This document shows, in pieces, positions 24,501-35,764 of a DNA stretch of 64,000 bases (position 1 is the first letter of the stretch; each line of letters starts with the position of its first letter). A model generated the notes under the pieces. It saw nothing but the letters and a program-made list of their open reading frames with translations. It searched no databases and was not told the DNA's origin. The stretch comes from Phytophthora hibernalis (lineage: Eukaryota; Oomycota; Peronosporomycetes; Peronosporales; Peronosporaceae), in NCBI GenBank assembly GCA_012656075.1, contig JAAKBF010000324.1, positions 434,001-498,000 of the forward strand, read 5' to 3'. A program made the translations under genes and the position numbers.

Positions 24501-25800
24501 GCACGATCCACCAGCCTTCGTCGGATGTCTTCTTCTTGTTTGATAGTTTGTTGTTACTGAAGCGAGGAGGTGAAATGGTGTTCTTCGGCAAGCTAAACAA
24601 CACTGAGCATGACGACAGCGAGTGTAGTCACCTGATCGACTACTTCGAGGCCATTTCGGAGGTGGCGCGTTTACAAAGGTCAGAACCCGGCGACATGGAT
24701 GTTGGAATGCATCGGTGCTGGAGTTGCGGGCGCAGGTGAGAAGAAACTGACGGACGCGGCTGCGAACGTGGACTTTGTGCAGCGTTTCCACGAGAGCGCA
24801 GAACGCGAGGCGCTTTGAGGGAACTGCGACAACCAGGTGTGTCGAGGCCTTGCCCAGAGCAGTTTTCAGAGCTACTTTTCACGCAAAAACGTGCTGCCAG
24901 TTCGATGACACAGCTTCGGATGCTGGTGCTCCGATTTATCACGATCTACTGGCGTACGCCATCGTACAACATGACACGCTTTATGACATCTCTCATTCTG
25001 GGTATTGTTTTCGGTCTGGTGATGGTAAACGGTGAGTTCACGACGTACCAAGGTCTCAACGCAGCAGTTGGTGTCATCTTCATGACGACGCAGTACAACG
25101 GCATTATCGCGTATGTCGGGACACTTCCGTTCACAGGACATGAACGTGAATCATTCTATCGTGAACGGGCATCGCAGACGTACAACGCGCTTTGGTACTT
25201 TGTGGGGGCTACAATCGCAGAGATCCCGTACGTCTTCTTCAGCGGCTTCCTGTTCACGATTTTCTTTTATCCGCTCTTGGGATTCGCGTCGTTCACGACA
25301 TGGTTGATCTACTGGGTGAATCTATCACTCTTCATCCTCATGCAGACGTACATCGGCCAACTCTTCATTTACGCGCTGCCAACGGTGGAAGTGGCCGCCA
25401 TTGTGGGCGTGATGATCAACGCAATCTTCCTGTTGTTTGCCGGCTTCAATCCTCCTGCTGGCTCCATTCCAGCCGGGTATCAGTGGCTCTCCACATTTGT
25501 CCGCAACGATACACGTTGTCGATCTTGATTTCGATCTTGTTCGGCAACTGTACAGAGGACCCGACGTACGATGAAGTAACGCAGTCGTACATCAATGTCG
25601 GCTCGGAACTTGGTTGTCAACCCATGAAGAACGCCCCGCTGTCGATCGGACACACGACGGTGAAGGGGTACATGGAGAGCGTATACAAAATGAGGTACGG
25701 CGATATCTGGAGCCACTTCGGCTGCGTCTTCATCTTTCTTGTTATTTTTCGGCTGCTGTCGCTGTTTGCACTTCGATACATCAACCACCAGAAGAAGTAA
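21559..25800 (+). CDS. PDR/ABCG full transporter ABC2 (frame broken)
   Basis: PDR exporter with NBD1 Walker A GQPGSGKSS (about 21913), signature GVSGGERRR, Walker B FMDEISTGLDS; TMD1 with GEYLLSEYDIPSSKAW; NBD2 Walker A GSSGAGKTT (about 24037) and LFLDEPTSGL; TMD2 ending YINHQKK. ATG 21559 aligns with the starts of ABC3/4 (MAQGEAAFHDFVAQQLE). The frame shifts near 22033 (shared with ABC3/4), 22602, 23222, 24430, 24673 (2 bases), 24815 and 25488. Nearly all are one missing base in G, C or T runs. It converges with elp3, with only about 55 bp between the stop codons. Confidence 0.87.
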
Positions 25801-25855
25801 GCAAAATAAACTCCGCACACCAACATCGATCTGACAGAACCGCACTTTTGAGCAT

Positions 25856-27550
25856 TCATAAATACTTGGACATGTAAGGCCCATCAATCTCGTATCCCAG
25901 TTTGCGGTAGTAGTTGCGCGTGCCAACTCCAGCGATAACCACGAGCTTATCCGAGCCGTGTTCTTCATATGCAATCCTCTCTGCTTCCTCCATCAACAGT
26001 GTTCCAAAGCCCTGGTGCTGGAACTTCGTCGGATCTCGTGCATGAAGAGGAACCGACGACCCATACACGTGAAGCTCGCGCACGATCGAACATCCTGGCT
26101 GAATTTCATCGCGAAACGAAGCTACACTAGCCTGGCGGAGTCGCAGCAGGCCGATGAGAATGTTTTGCTGTGGGTCTTCATACGAGAGGAACGTCTCCCA
26201 GCCGCCATTTGCCACGTAGTCCCGACGCACAAGCTCCACTTGATCCGGTACGCTCTGATCGTGAATGCCCTTGATACCCACCTCACGCGTACGCACATCA
26301 TTGCACACAAGTCCGAGATCACGCATTCTTGCAAGTGCCAACTCACGCAGGTTACCATGCTCCACACCAGACGTCACGAGTGGCATGGGGATGTCTCGTT
26401 GAACACGGTATACGCGCGTCCAAGGCGGAACAAGAGCAAGAAGTCGCGCCATTAAGTCCACCAAATCCTCGGGCGAGTAGTTCTGTACGCGCCCGTCTTC
26501 CAAAGTTCGTACAGCCCCGTTCCGCGAATCACCAGCGTCGGGTAAAGCTTGAGCCCGTCACTTCTGAAGCGCGGGTTCTCAAAGAACTCGCGGAAGCCCG
26601 CGAGGTCGCGCTCCATCCCCATATTCGGGAGGTCCGGCATCAAGTGCGCAACGATCTTGAAGCCGCAGTCCTTGGCCAGTTGAAAGCAGTGCGAGACGGC
26701 GGCCACCGTGTGTCCGCGGTTCGTGTCGCGCGCCACGTCCTCGTAAACGCTCTGTACGCCGATCTCAATCCGCGTGCACCCGTAGCGCAGCATGTCGTGC
26801 AAGTGCGGCTTGAGACAATAGTCCGGCCGCGTCTCGATCGTGATGGCCGTGCACTTGGTGGAGCTCTGCTCCGAGTACCTCACGGCCTCAGCGACACTGG
26901 CGGACGCGTGGCCCGACAGAGCGTCGTGCAAACAGCGGATGAAAAAGTCCCGGTAGCGCACGTCCAGCGACAAGAAGGTGCCGCCCATGACGATGAACTC
27001 CACTTTGTCCACCGAGTGGCCGAGTCTCTTGAGCTGCGCGACGCGGTGCCGCGTCTGCAGTGCAGGGTCGTAGCGAGCTCGAATGGCCCGCATGCTGGTA
27101 GGTTCGTAGCCTGTGTAGGCCTGCGTCGAGTACTCAAAGTCCGAGTCGGGGCCGCCTGGACAGTAGACACAAATGTTGCCAGTCATGGCGATGTGCGGAC
27201 AGCGGTGCGGCTTGCACATCACGGCCTGGAAGAGAGAAAATACACAGCAATTAGCCCCACTTAGCAAGATTCCCTCTATTTTAGAGGTAATTTACCACGA
27301 CGGCGATGCCCGACGCCGTGCGCACGGGTTTGGCCTTGAGGAAGGGCAGCAGGCGGTCTCTGTAGTCCTCGGGCACGGCCGAGATGATGTCCACGAGCTT
27401 GGGCATCGACGGCAGACGGAAGCGCTTGGCCACGTCGTTCTTCAGGCGCGTCATGTTGACGGGCTCTTGCGCCTCGAAGGCGGCGATCAGCGCGTCCACG
27501 ATGCCCGCGATAGCCAGCACATAGCCCCTAGCATTGGCGTCGTCCGCCAT
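25856..27550 (-). CDS. ELP3: Elongator complex catalytic subunit Elp3 (tRNA-modifying radical SAM acetyltransferase)
   Basis: Catalyses the first step of cm5U/mcm5s2U formation at tRNA wobble uridine. Exon 1 (27296-27550) encodes the N-terminal helical part. The intron is 27226-27295. Exon 2 has the radical SAM cluster C-x9-C-x2-C (CPHIAMTGNICVYCPGG), the TRPDYC segment and the C-terminal GNAT acetyltransferase fold (QHQGFGTLLMEEAERIAYEE, then GVGTRNYYRKLGYE), ending at 25859. One frame break near 26497, where a GGG run is one base short of what the YELWKTG region needs. Single-copy housekeeping gene, length about 545 residues as expected. Confidence 0.93.
27226..27295 (-). other. Intron of ELP3
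   Basis: Minus-strand GTAAATT...TCTTCCAG, 70 bp, joins the N-terminal exon to the radical SAM exon without breaking the expected protein. Confidence 0.85.
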
Positions 27551-27763
27551 GGATGGATACTATTGGACACTGGTGACTTAACAAGTATTAATACACAGGG
27601 TTACAAGGGTTACTAAACGAAGGTTACAAAAATCTCGAAAATCGACAAGCATGTTCAGCGTGTCGTTTGACGCCGTCTCAAACTTGGTGTTTGCATTGAA
27701 TTTGAAGCTCAACATGAGGTCGCTAAAAGGATGAACGAAGGTGAATTCTCAACTGTATTCAAC

Positions 27764-30700
27764 TTATCTCTTCTGGTGGTTGATGTATCGGAGTGCCAGC
27801 AGTGACAACACGCGAAACACTCCCAAAAAGATGAACACGCACCCGAAGTTGCCCCACATCTCGTCGTATTTCATGTTGAACACGTCTGTGAGGTAGCCCT
27901 TCACCGTCGTGTGACCGATCGACAATGGAGTGTTCTGCAGTGGCTGACACGCAAGCTCCGAGCGCACGTTCATGTACGACTGCGTGGTCTCGTCGTACGT
28001 CGGGTCCTCTGGGCAATTACCAAACAATAGAGTGACCAAGATACTCAACGAATATCGCTGTGGACATATCTGGTACAGCCACCGATAGCCGTCCGGAATG
28101 GAACCAGCAGGCGGATTGAAGCCAGCGAACAAAAGGAAGATGGCGTTGATCAGCACACCCACAATGGCGGCCACCTCCACACTCGGCATTGCGTAAATGA
28201 AGAGCTGAGCCAGATATGTCTGCATGAGCACGAAAAGCGAGACGTTGATCCAGTACAGCACAGCAGTAGTGAATGATCCGACGCCCATCAGCGGGAAGAA
28301 GATGATCGTGAAAACGAGGCCGCTGCCGAAGACGTATGGGATCTCTGCGATCGACGCACTCACGAAGTACCAGAGTGCGTTGTATGTCTGCGCATCTCGC
28401 TCGCGGTAGTAAGAAGCACGCTCTCGCAATGTAAACGGAGGCAGCCCACGTACGTAATGTATCCTTGGTACAGAGCTGTCATGAAGATGATACCTACCGC
28501 CGAGTTTAGTCCCTGGTACGTCTTGTACTCGCCGTTGACAAGAACCAACCCAAAGATCACAGCGAGGCCGAACGCGATCAGGAACCGAGTGAGGTTGTAC
28601 GACGGCGTACGCCAGTAGATCGCCATAAATCTCCCCATCAGCATGCGGAATTGGGTCCACGGACTGGCAGCACGCTTGTTCGTGAAAACCAACTCTGGAA
28701 GTCGATCAGGTGCGGGTGTCGACACGCCAGGTTGAGCTAGTCCGTTTAATAGCGTCTGATGCTCCACACTCTCACGAAAGTGCTGCACGAAGTCCACATT
28801 CGCGGTGGCATCCGTCAGTGGCTTCTCACCTGCACCTGCAACTCCAGCACCGACACATTCCAGCATCCACGTCGCTGGGTTCTGACCCTCCGGTAAACGC
28901 GCCACCTCGGAAATGGCCTCGAAGTAGTCGATCAGGTGACTGCACTCGCGATCGTCCGGCTCGGTGTTGTTCAGCTTGCCGAAGAACACCATTTCACCTC
29001 CTCGCTTCAGTAACAACAAACTATCAAACAAGAAGAAGACATCCGACGAAGGCTGGTGGATCGTGCACACGACGGTGCGGCCGCTGTCCGCCACCTTACG
29101 CACGCCGTCCATAATGACCTTAGCTGAGTGTGCGTCCAAGCCGCTGGTGGGCTCATCCAGGAACAGCACACTGGGTTGTGCCGCAAGCTCCACACCGATG
29201 GTCAGACGCTTCATCTGCTCTTGTGAGCGTCCTCGAATGATCTGGTCGGCGATGGCACGCATGTCCAGCAGATCAAGACACTCTTCGACAGACGCGAGTT
29301 TGGCGCGTTCCGACACGCTGCTATCTTGACGAAGGAAAGCACTGAACGTGAGCGCCTCTCGGATCGTCGCTCCTTCTGAATGGATGTCTTGCTGTTCGCA
29401 GTAGCCCGTGCAGCGGCGGATAGCGAGTTCCGTGGCAGCGTATCCGTTGATTAATATTTCGCCATGGATGGTGCCTCCCGTTTTTCGGCTGGCGATGACG
29501 TCCATGAGGGTGGTTTTGCCAGCACCGGACGAACCCATGAGCGCGGTCATGGTACCTGGTAATGCGTAGCCACTAATTCCCTTTAGCAAGTCGATGGACT
29601 CATGTCTGCGGTGAGGCTGGGGCACTGAATACCATAGATCCTTGAACGCCAAAGCGACGGGTACGAATCTCGCTTTTTCCTCGTGTAGATCCACAACAAC
29701 CATGTCTACAGATGTGTCTTCATGCACTGGGTTAGCCCTCGGTGTTGCGACCATGACGTAGCTTGCAGTTCCATCGGGAAGATGGGGGAGCCTTTCTTCT
29801 TCGGGAAGATCACCTAGCTTGCTCTTCTCTTTATCATCTTCAAAGCTTGGGACTACAGCCACAGTTGCTGCAGGGACGTCATACCGCTTATGCTCGAGAA
29901 TGCAGCTACCGACCAGTACGAAAAAACGATCGCGAACAGCAAATACAGAATTCCTGCCCAAACCCACGCCTTACTGGAAGGTACATCGTACAATGACAAC
30001 GAGTACTCACCCATGGTCATGTTGTACTGCGAGCAATAGTCCTCACCAGCGTACACGCATACATCAAATTTGGGCGAGCGGTACTGACTCACGGCGACGG
30101 TGCGCAGACACCACGCGAGCGGGTTGATCCAGTACAGCCAAATGAAGAAATCGGGGATCTGGCTGCGCGGTACGATGAATCCAGCAAACACAACGTAAAA
30201 CGTGATGGAGAACGTGGACATTGGTTTAGCAATGTTGAAGTTGGGCGCCATAGCTGTCAGCGTGAAGAACCACGCACACAGGGCCAGGTTGGTCAGAACC
30301 ATGCAAAGCAGGAAAAGCAGGAAGTATCCCGCTCCAGCGACGAAGCCGCACATCCAGTACACAAAACTACTGAAAACCAGGCACTCCACAATTGCAGTGG
30401 GCACAAGTGCCACCAGACACGCAATTGCAAAAGATGACGTCCGGTAGAAATTCGCTCGTCGGTGCTTGTAGTAAATTTCGCGAGCTGCAATGAACACTGG
30501 AGTTTGAGACGCTTGCCCCATCGCCAAAAACATCGTGGTCTGGTACAGGACGCCTAGCGACACCTGTGTATTCGTCGGGTCAAACCCGAAAAACGTACTG
30601 CCGTAAATGAGTCCCATGACCACAACCATCAAGGCACGAACGCGCATGAACGCAGTGTTTCGGAAGGCTAGCAGCATTTGCCGACGCATCACCGTAAGCG

Positions 30701-32052
30701 TTCCTGCCCAAAAGTACTGTCGAAACTCTGGCATCTTCACCAAATGGTGCTCCGCGTCATGCAAACGCTCGCTTCCCACGGAGCATCCAGAGCTTGTACA
30801 ACATTTTGATGGGTAGCCGACTGACGGAACAAACACGCAAATTCGCTCGCCAACCGAGGAGTCTGAACAGAGAACGATGAGTGGGCGTTCATCTTCGACA
30901 CCTCGTACCGGTACTGCTGGTCCGTGCCCAGATCCAACAAATAATCCGCAACATCCCGGTCCGACGGACACACGAAGCCCAAACTCTCGAAGTATGGCAC
31001 CGCATTCTCACGAGGTCCATGGTACATCACCTCACCGTCGTTCAGCAGCAGAATGTTGTCAAACAACTCGAAAACCTCTGGCGCAGGCTGCAACAGTGCC
31101 ATCACCACCGTCTTGTGCAGCTTCGTAGCGATGTCGCGCTGCGTGCACACGATGTCGAAAGTGGCCGCACTGTCGAGTCCAGTGCTGATCTCGTCCATGA
31201 ACGTCGCGTACTTCATGCCAAACTCCATCTCGCCCATCGTCACTCGTCGACGCTCACCTCCAGACACTCCTCGCTTCAACGCGTTACCGATCACCGTGTC
31301 GCGACAAGTCTGCAAACCGAGTTGCTCCACGACCACGTCTGGGTAGTTCTTGTACAGCGATTCCGCAGTACGTAGACCTGCCTCGTTCTGCTCTGGCGTG
31401 CCATGAGATAGCATCCCCTTGCCACGTCCCGATGCAACTTCCTCTGTACAGCACGCGTGAGCGAACTCGAGTGTCTCCTGTACCGACAACGCCGGGAAAT
31501 GCTTGTCGGTTTGCGGCACGTACGCAGCGAGTTGCGGCAGCTTGGGAGCAGCTCCGCCCACGACCGGCCGTTGTATGAGATGTCGCCTTCCACCGTGATG
31601 TTCTTTTCCATGGGGAACTGACCGCTCAGCACTTTCATGAGCGACGACTTGCCGGAGCCAGGTTGACCAAGCACGAGCGTGATGGTGCCTGGTTCGAATA
31701 CGGCGTCCACTCCGTTGAGTACGTGTCTCTGCGTGGTGTGTCTGGTGGCCGTGAGTTTGCGCACGACGTGCTTGAGGCTGTTGTAGACGGAGGGCAGCTC
31801 GGATGTTGTGGTACTGGATGACTGCTTGACAACTGGAACCTCTGCGATGACGGACAAGTTCTTGCATCGTACTTCCATCTGTGGAAGTTGGCGTCCGAGT
31901 GCTGGTTCCAGTTGCTGGGCAATGAAGTCGTGAAAAGCGGCTTCACCCTGTGCCATAAGTGCATGTCCCGAGGCAATCCCTGGCTGGAGCTTGGGCTGTG
32001 TGTGGTTTGTGCTGGGCGACACATCGATTGTGTTGGTTGTTGGTGCGATCAT
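27764..32052 (-). CDS. PDR/ABCG full transporter ABC3 (frame broken)
   Basis: Complete-length PDR exporter on the minus strand: NBD1, TMD1, NBD2 and TMD2, the last ending RYINHQKR. Walker A motifs GQPGSGKSS and GSSGAGKTT, signature GVSGGERRR, Walker B FMDEISTGLDS and LFLDEPTSGLD are all present. Start at 32052 (MIAPTTNTIDVSP). The frame shifts near 31545 (shared GGG/CCC run), 30776 (CCC; ABC4 has four), 29923 (six-base A run, shared with ABC4) and 28440. Almost identical to ABC4 along the parts ABC4 retains, so the two are a recent inverted duplication. Lies downstream of ELP3 on the same strand orientation, with a gap of about 210 bp. Confidence 0.88.
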
Positions 32053-33481
32053 CTTGGTTCAAGCGTTGAAGTACCCAAGTCCATTGAAAAGCTTCAACGC
32101 GTGCGTACCACAAGGCAGATTGGATAATGAGCTGAGGGAACTGATCGAAGGTTGCTGTACGCGCAATAGCGATTTTGCGATTGCGAGCCACGGACTCTAT
32201 GATCTGATAAGTTGTTGAAGGTGATAATTTACTGTTTGCTGGATTTAAACGGAGAAGTTGTGGCTGTATGACTTTACCTTGACTGTTAATTAAATACTTA
32301 ATGTACCTGTCTATTACTATGAAATCAATTGTTACAGGAAGTCCGTGTCACATATTTTGAGACGAAACGACGCGACTATGCCAATGCTTTTCCAGTCGAC
32401 TTGCACCACTGCCCCCGCAGCAGCCACCACTTAGTTCATCCATTCCAGTTCGTCTGCTGTATATGTAAATGTAAAAATAGTTGCGACTTACATGTTAATG
32501 CAGCGCCGTGGGGTAAGTTCTGGTAACCTTACAGTGAGCGAGAGATTAGATCCTCGCCGAGTCGCAGAGGTGATATGATGAACGGCCGATTCATCTAATC
32601 TTGCGCGGGGATGAACGGATCAGTCATCATATTTTTCGTTGGTGGACAGATGTGTCCTCCTAGAATTATCCATACAGCAGACATTTTTAAGGGGCAATTG
32701 CGGTCATGAACATCCGGATAGTTGTTTTGGCCGCCTCGAGCAACTCGAGATACTGAACGACCTGCTCCATTTTTGCGGTTTGGATTACGGCTACAGTGTA
32801 CAATACAATTTGTGTTTGCAGATGGTTGTGTTATGCCAATAGTGTACAAATGGTCGGTCTTTTTTAAAGGCCGACCCATTATATTGCAAATCACAAAATT
32901 TGGGCCATGTGTTAGCATAAAATTGTACTTTAGAGAATTGGGTTTAGCAATTAATTTCTTGTTTACAATTTTTAATTGAACAATCCAGAAGCATTCCCAG
33001 CTCAAAATATTGTGCAATTCTGCTCAGTCAATGTCAATTGATCCGGATATCCTGCGAGAAAAAGATTGAAACGTCAAGTCGAGACCGTGCTTCTCAAGCA
33101 CGGGAAAGCTCGGCGCTGGACCCGCCTACGCAAATACCGCACCATTCTGAGACGTATTGTATCTGTTAAAAGTCGCTTCATCAGTCGCGTGTTCATTCAT
33201 CCAGGGCCTGAGATTGGGTGAACGACTCGTTCATCCAGGCGTAGAGATTGGACGAACTATCGGCCACCCCATCGAAGTCGCGGATGAACAACACGGTACA
33301 AGGTGGCCTCTCTTCACCTTGGTTGGGGTCTGCGAAATGCAATGTGCGGTACTGAGGGCGTCACGCGGAAGACTTCACTGCTGCGAAACCAAAAACTGCA
33401 GTACACATGCTGTTGGCTTTCGATCAAGGCTCAGTATTCAAGTTTCCTTCTGGCAAACGTGGACTGCAGTGTGCTTCCAGT
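32053..33481. other. Intergenic region between the head-to-head ABC3 and ABC4 genes
   Basis: About 1.4 kb holding the promoters of both divergent transporters. No gene recognised; open frames up to 140 codons on both strands lack motifs. A degenerate direct repeat (GTTCATCCAGG... then GAGATTGG) occurs twice around 33191-33255. Unlike the ABC genes themselves, this spacer does not look palindromic, so the duplication did not simply fold back here. Confidence 0.5.
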
Positions 33482-34539
33482 ATGATCACACCGTCCAACA
33501 CAGCACAGACACAGTCCAAGTTCCAGCCAGGACTCGAGTTCGACCATGCGCTTATGGCACAGGGTGAAGCCGCTTTTCACGACTTCATTGCCCAGCAACT
33601 GGAACCAGCACTCGGACGCCAACTTCCACAGATGGAAGTACGATGCAAGAACTTATCTGTCATCGCAGAGGTTCCAGTTGTCAAGCAGTCGTCCAGTACC
33701 ACAACGTCCGAGCTGCCCTCCGTCTACAACAGCCTCAAGCACGTCGTGCGCAAACTCACGGCCACCAGACACACCACGCAGAGACACGTACTCAACGGAG
33801 TGGACGCCGTATTCGAACCAGGCACCATCACGCTCGTGCTTGGTCAACCTGGCTCCGGCAAGTCGTCGCTCATGAAAGTGCTGAGCGGTCAGTTCCCCAT
33901 GGAAAAGAACATCACGGTGGAAGGCGACATCTCATACAACGGCCGGTCGTGGGCGGAGCTGCTCCCAAGCTGCCGCAACTCGCTGCGTACGTGCCGCAAA
34001 CCGACAAGCATTTCCCGGCGTTGTCGGTACAGGAGACACTCGAGTTCGCTCACGCGTGCTGTACAGAGGAAGTTGCATCGGGACGTGGCAAGGGGATGCT
34101 ATCTCATGGCACGCCAGAGCAGAACGAGGCAGGTCTACGTACTGCGGAATCGCTGTACAAGAACTACCCAGACGTGGTCGTGGAGCAACTCGGTTTGCAG
34201 ACTTGTCGCGACACGGTGATCGGTAACGCGTTGAAGCGAGGAGTGTCTGGAGGTGAGCGTCGACGAGTGACGATGGGCGAGATGGAGTTTGGCATGAAGT
34301 ACGCGACGTTCATGGACGAGATCAGCACTGGACTCGACAGTGCGGCCACTTTCGACATCGTGTGCACGCAGCGCGACATCGCTACGAAGCTGCACAAGAC
34401 GGTGGTGATGGCGCTGTTGCAGCCTGCGCCAGAGGTTTTCGAGTTGTTTGACAACATTCTGCTGCTGAACGACGGTGAGGTGATGTACCATGGACCTCGT
34501 GAGAGTGCGGTGCCATACTTCGAGTCTGGGTTTTGTGTG
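33482..34539 (+). pseudogene. PDR/ABCG transporter ABC4, 5' part (split by the Polinton)
   Basis: First part of a PDR gene starting at ATG 33482: N-terminal domain and most of NBD1 (Walker A GQPGSGKSS, GVSGGERRR signature, FMDEISTGLDS). It contains the same one-base loss (CCC at 33964-33966) as ABC2 and ABC3, and two bases are missing near 34523 compared with ABC2/3. Coding sequence stops at the target site TGTGTG (34534-34539) and reads into a stop just inside the element. The remainder of the gene resumes at 49555. Cannot encode a functional transporter. Confidence 0.92.
34534..34539. repeat. Target site duplication, left copy (TGTGTG)
   Basis: TGTGTG directly precedes the element's AG terminus and is repeated at 49555-49560 right after its CT terminus. 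Six bases is the duplication length made by Polinton integrases. The paralogues ABC2 and ABC3 have a single copy of this stretch. Confidence 0.93.
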
Positions 34540-34765
34540 AGTAGTATATAGTGGAATATTACGCCGCCAATTTTTTTCCTTACCGTAATTTACCACCACG
34601 AACAATCCTGGAACCTTCTTTCGGGTCAGACGATGCAACCTCTCGACCACTGAGAGCGAGAGCCACGTCTTTTGAATAAAAGGGTAGTTTTAGAACCGCT
34701 CGACCACTGAGATCTAACAGCTGTTGATTTCATCGACGACCCCTCTCGACCAGCTGAGAGCGAGA
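34540..34765 (+). repeat. Left terminal inverted repeat of the Polinton
   Basis: Begins AGTAGTATATAGTGG and matches the reverse complement of 49340-49554 with substitutions and small indels. The outermost 55 bp are almost identical. Inside are three copies of a CTCGACCA(G)CTGAGAG-like unit, at about 34641, 34698 and 34743. Confidence 0.92.
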
Positions 34766-34834
34766 TGACGCGTCCTTTACTTATTATTGCTACTTGATAG
34801 GTCTCTGGTGTGAAACAATATTATCTTTTCTCAA

Positions 34835-34874
34835 AACCATTAAAGGGGCTACGTATACAGATACAGCATATATA
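34835..34874 (+). promoter_or_regulatory. Conserved promoter-like block, copy A
   Basis: TCTCAAAACCATTAAAGGGG followed by CTACGTATACAGATAC. Almost the same block recurs at about 35387-35421, directly before a gene. Two copies in front of two consecutive plus-strand genes suggest an element-specific promoter. Confidence 0.5.
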
Positions 34875-35028
34875 TAAATAAAAGCAACTGATGGTGAGTA
34901 TAGAATATATTCTTCATCGATATCAAAATATCAGAACGTGTTTCTGAAGTATATGATTAGAGCAAATAGGAAGACGCGCAAATTTATATGAGAAATATTT
35001 AAACGAAGTTTATCAAAATCATCAAATA

Positions 35029-35362
35029 ATGCATTATCGAATGCTTAGTGCGCTTGATCTAATAGAAGCAAATACAGCTTTATTTGACAATATCTTTTCG
35101 AAGAAAACCTTAAGATAGATAGGATATTAGATATAGTTGGAACAATAACGTATCAAGAAGCTCATGCTTTAGTTGATAGATTTAATTTAATGGTTCAGGG
35201 TATTAAAAGCGAACTAATTGAAACTGTTCATGAAAGCATTCGTCTATTTTTGATAATCAAATCGCCGTAGAACTAATCGCTAAGATTATGCATCCATCGC
35301 GGATGATGAAACAAATGCAACAGTTTGATGACATCGAAGATTTCTTTGAATCCATGGGTTGA
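35029..35362 (+). pseudogene. Small unknown Polinton gene, frame broken
   Basis: Coding-like stretch of about 110 codons starting at ATG 35029 (or 35041) and ending at TGA 35360-35362. It continues across two frame changes (near 35100 and 35250) with a consistent acidic, helical composition and ends in IEDFFESMG. No family recognised. Preceded by promoter-like block A. Confidence 0.4.
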
Positions 35363-35386
35363 TAAATTCTGAATTAATTTATTTTT

Positions 35387-35421
35387 TCTCAAAAAATAAA
35401 GGGGCTATGTATATAGATACC
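35387..35421 (+). promoter_or_regulatory. Conserved promoter-like block, copy B
   Basis: TCTCAAAAAATAAAGGGGCT then ATGTATATAGATAC, ending about 12 bp before ATG 35433. It matches copy A apart from a two-base gap and a few T/C changes. Confidence 0.5.
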
Positions 35422-35432
35422 CACCTGATAAC

Positions 35433-35735
35433 ATGACGTACAAACTCACTTTCGGAAAATACAAGGACAAGCCAATCAAAGAAGTATATGGATCTGACCC
35501 TGGTTCTTGTCGATGGATGTACAACCAACCAAGCCTTAACATTAGTGAGGACATTAAAATCTTTCTACACTCCAAGTTTCTCTCTAATGATACATCATAT
35601 ATGATGACTTGGGGTAAGTATCGAGGTAGGACTTTAAAACAGATCAGTCGAATGGATCCCGGCTATATCGATTACCTCCGCAAGAGCGAATTCGTCATTG
35701 AGAAGTGTCCTAAGCTACTCAAGGAACTTAACTAA
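35433..35735 (+). CDS. Two-repeat ExoX C-terminal-like small protein
   Basis: Intact 100-residue protein with two tandem copies of a motif (F/W)GKY(K/R)xxxxKx(V/I)xxxDPGxxxW/Y, at residues 6-30 and 58-84. This matches the small domain found at the C-terminus of exonuclease X-like proteins and as stand-alone phage/virus proteins. No exonuclease catalytic domain is attached. Possible role in DNA metabolism or nucleic-acid binding; inference only. Confidence 0.6.
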   Translation: MTYKLTFGKYKDKPIKEVYGSDPGSCRWMYNQPSLNISEDIKIFLHSKFLSNDTSYMMTWGKYRGRTLKQISRMDPGYIDYLRKSEFVIEKCPKLLKELN

Positions 35736-35764
35736 AAAATATTTTTGTTTCATAAATTTAGAAC

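Noticed and set aside
32053..33481. LTR or tRNA gene in the ABC3/ABC4 spacer
   Set aside because: I found no TG..CA-bounded repeat pair and no cloverleaf; only a weak direct repeat near 33191-33255.
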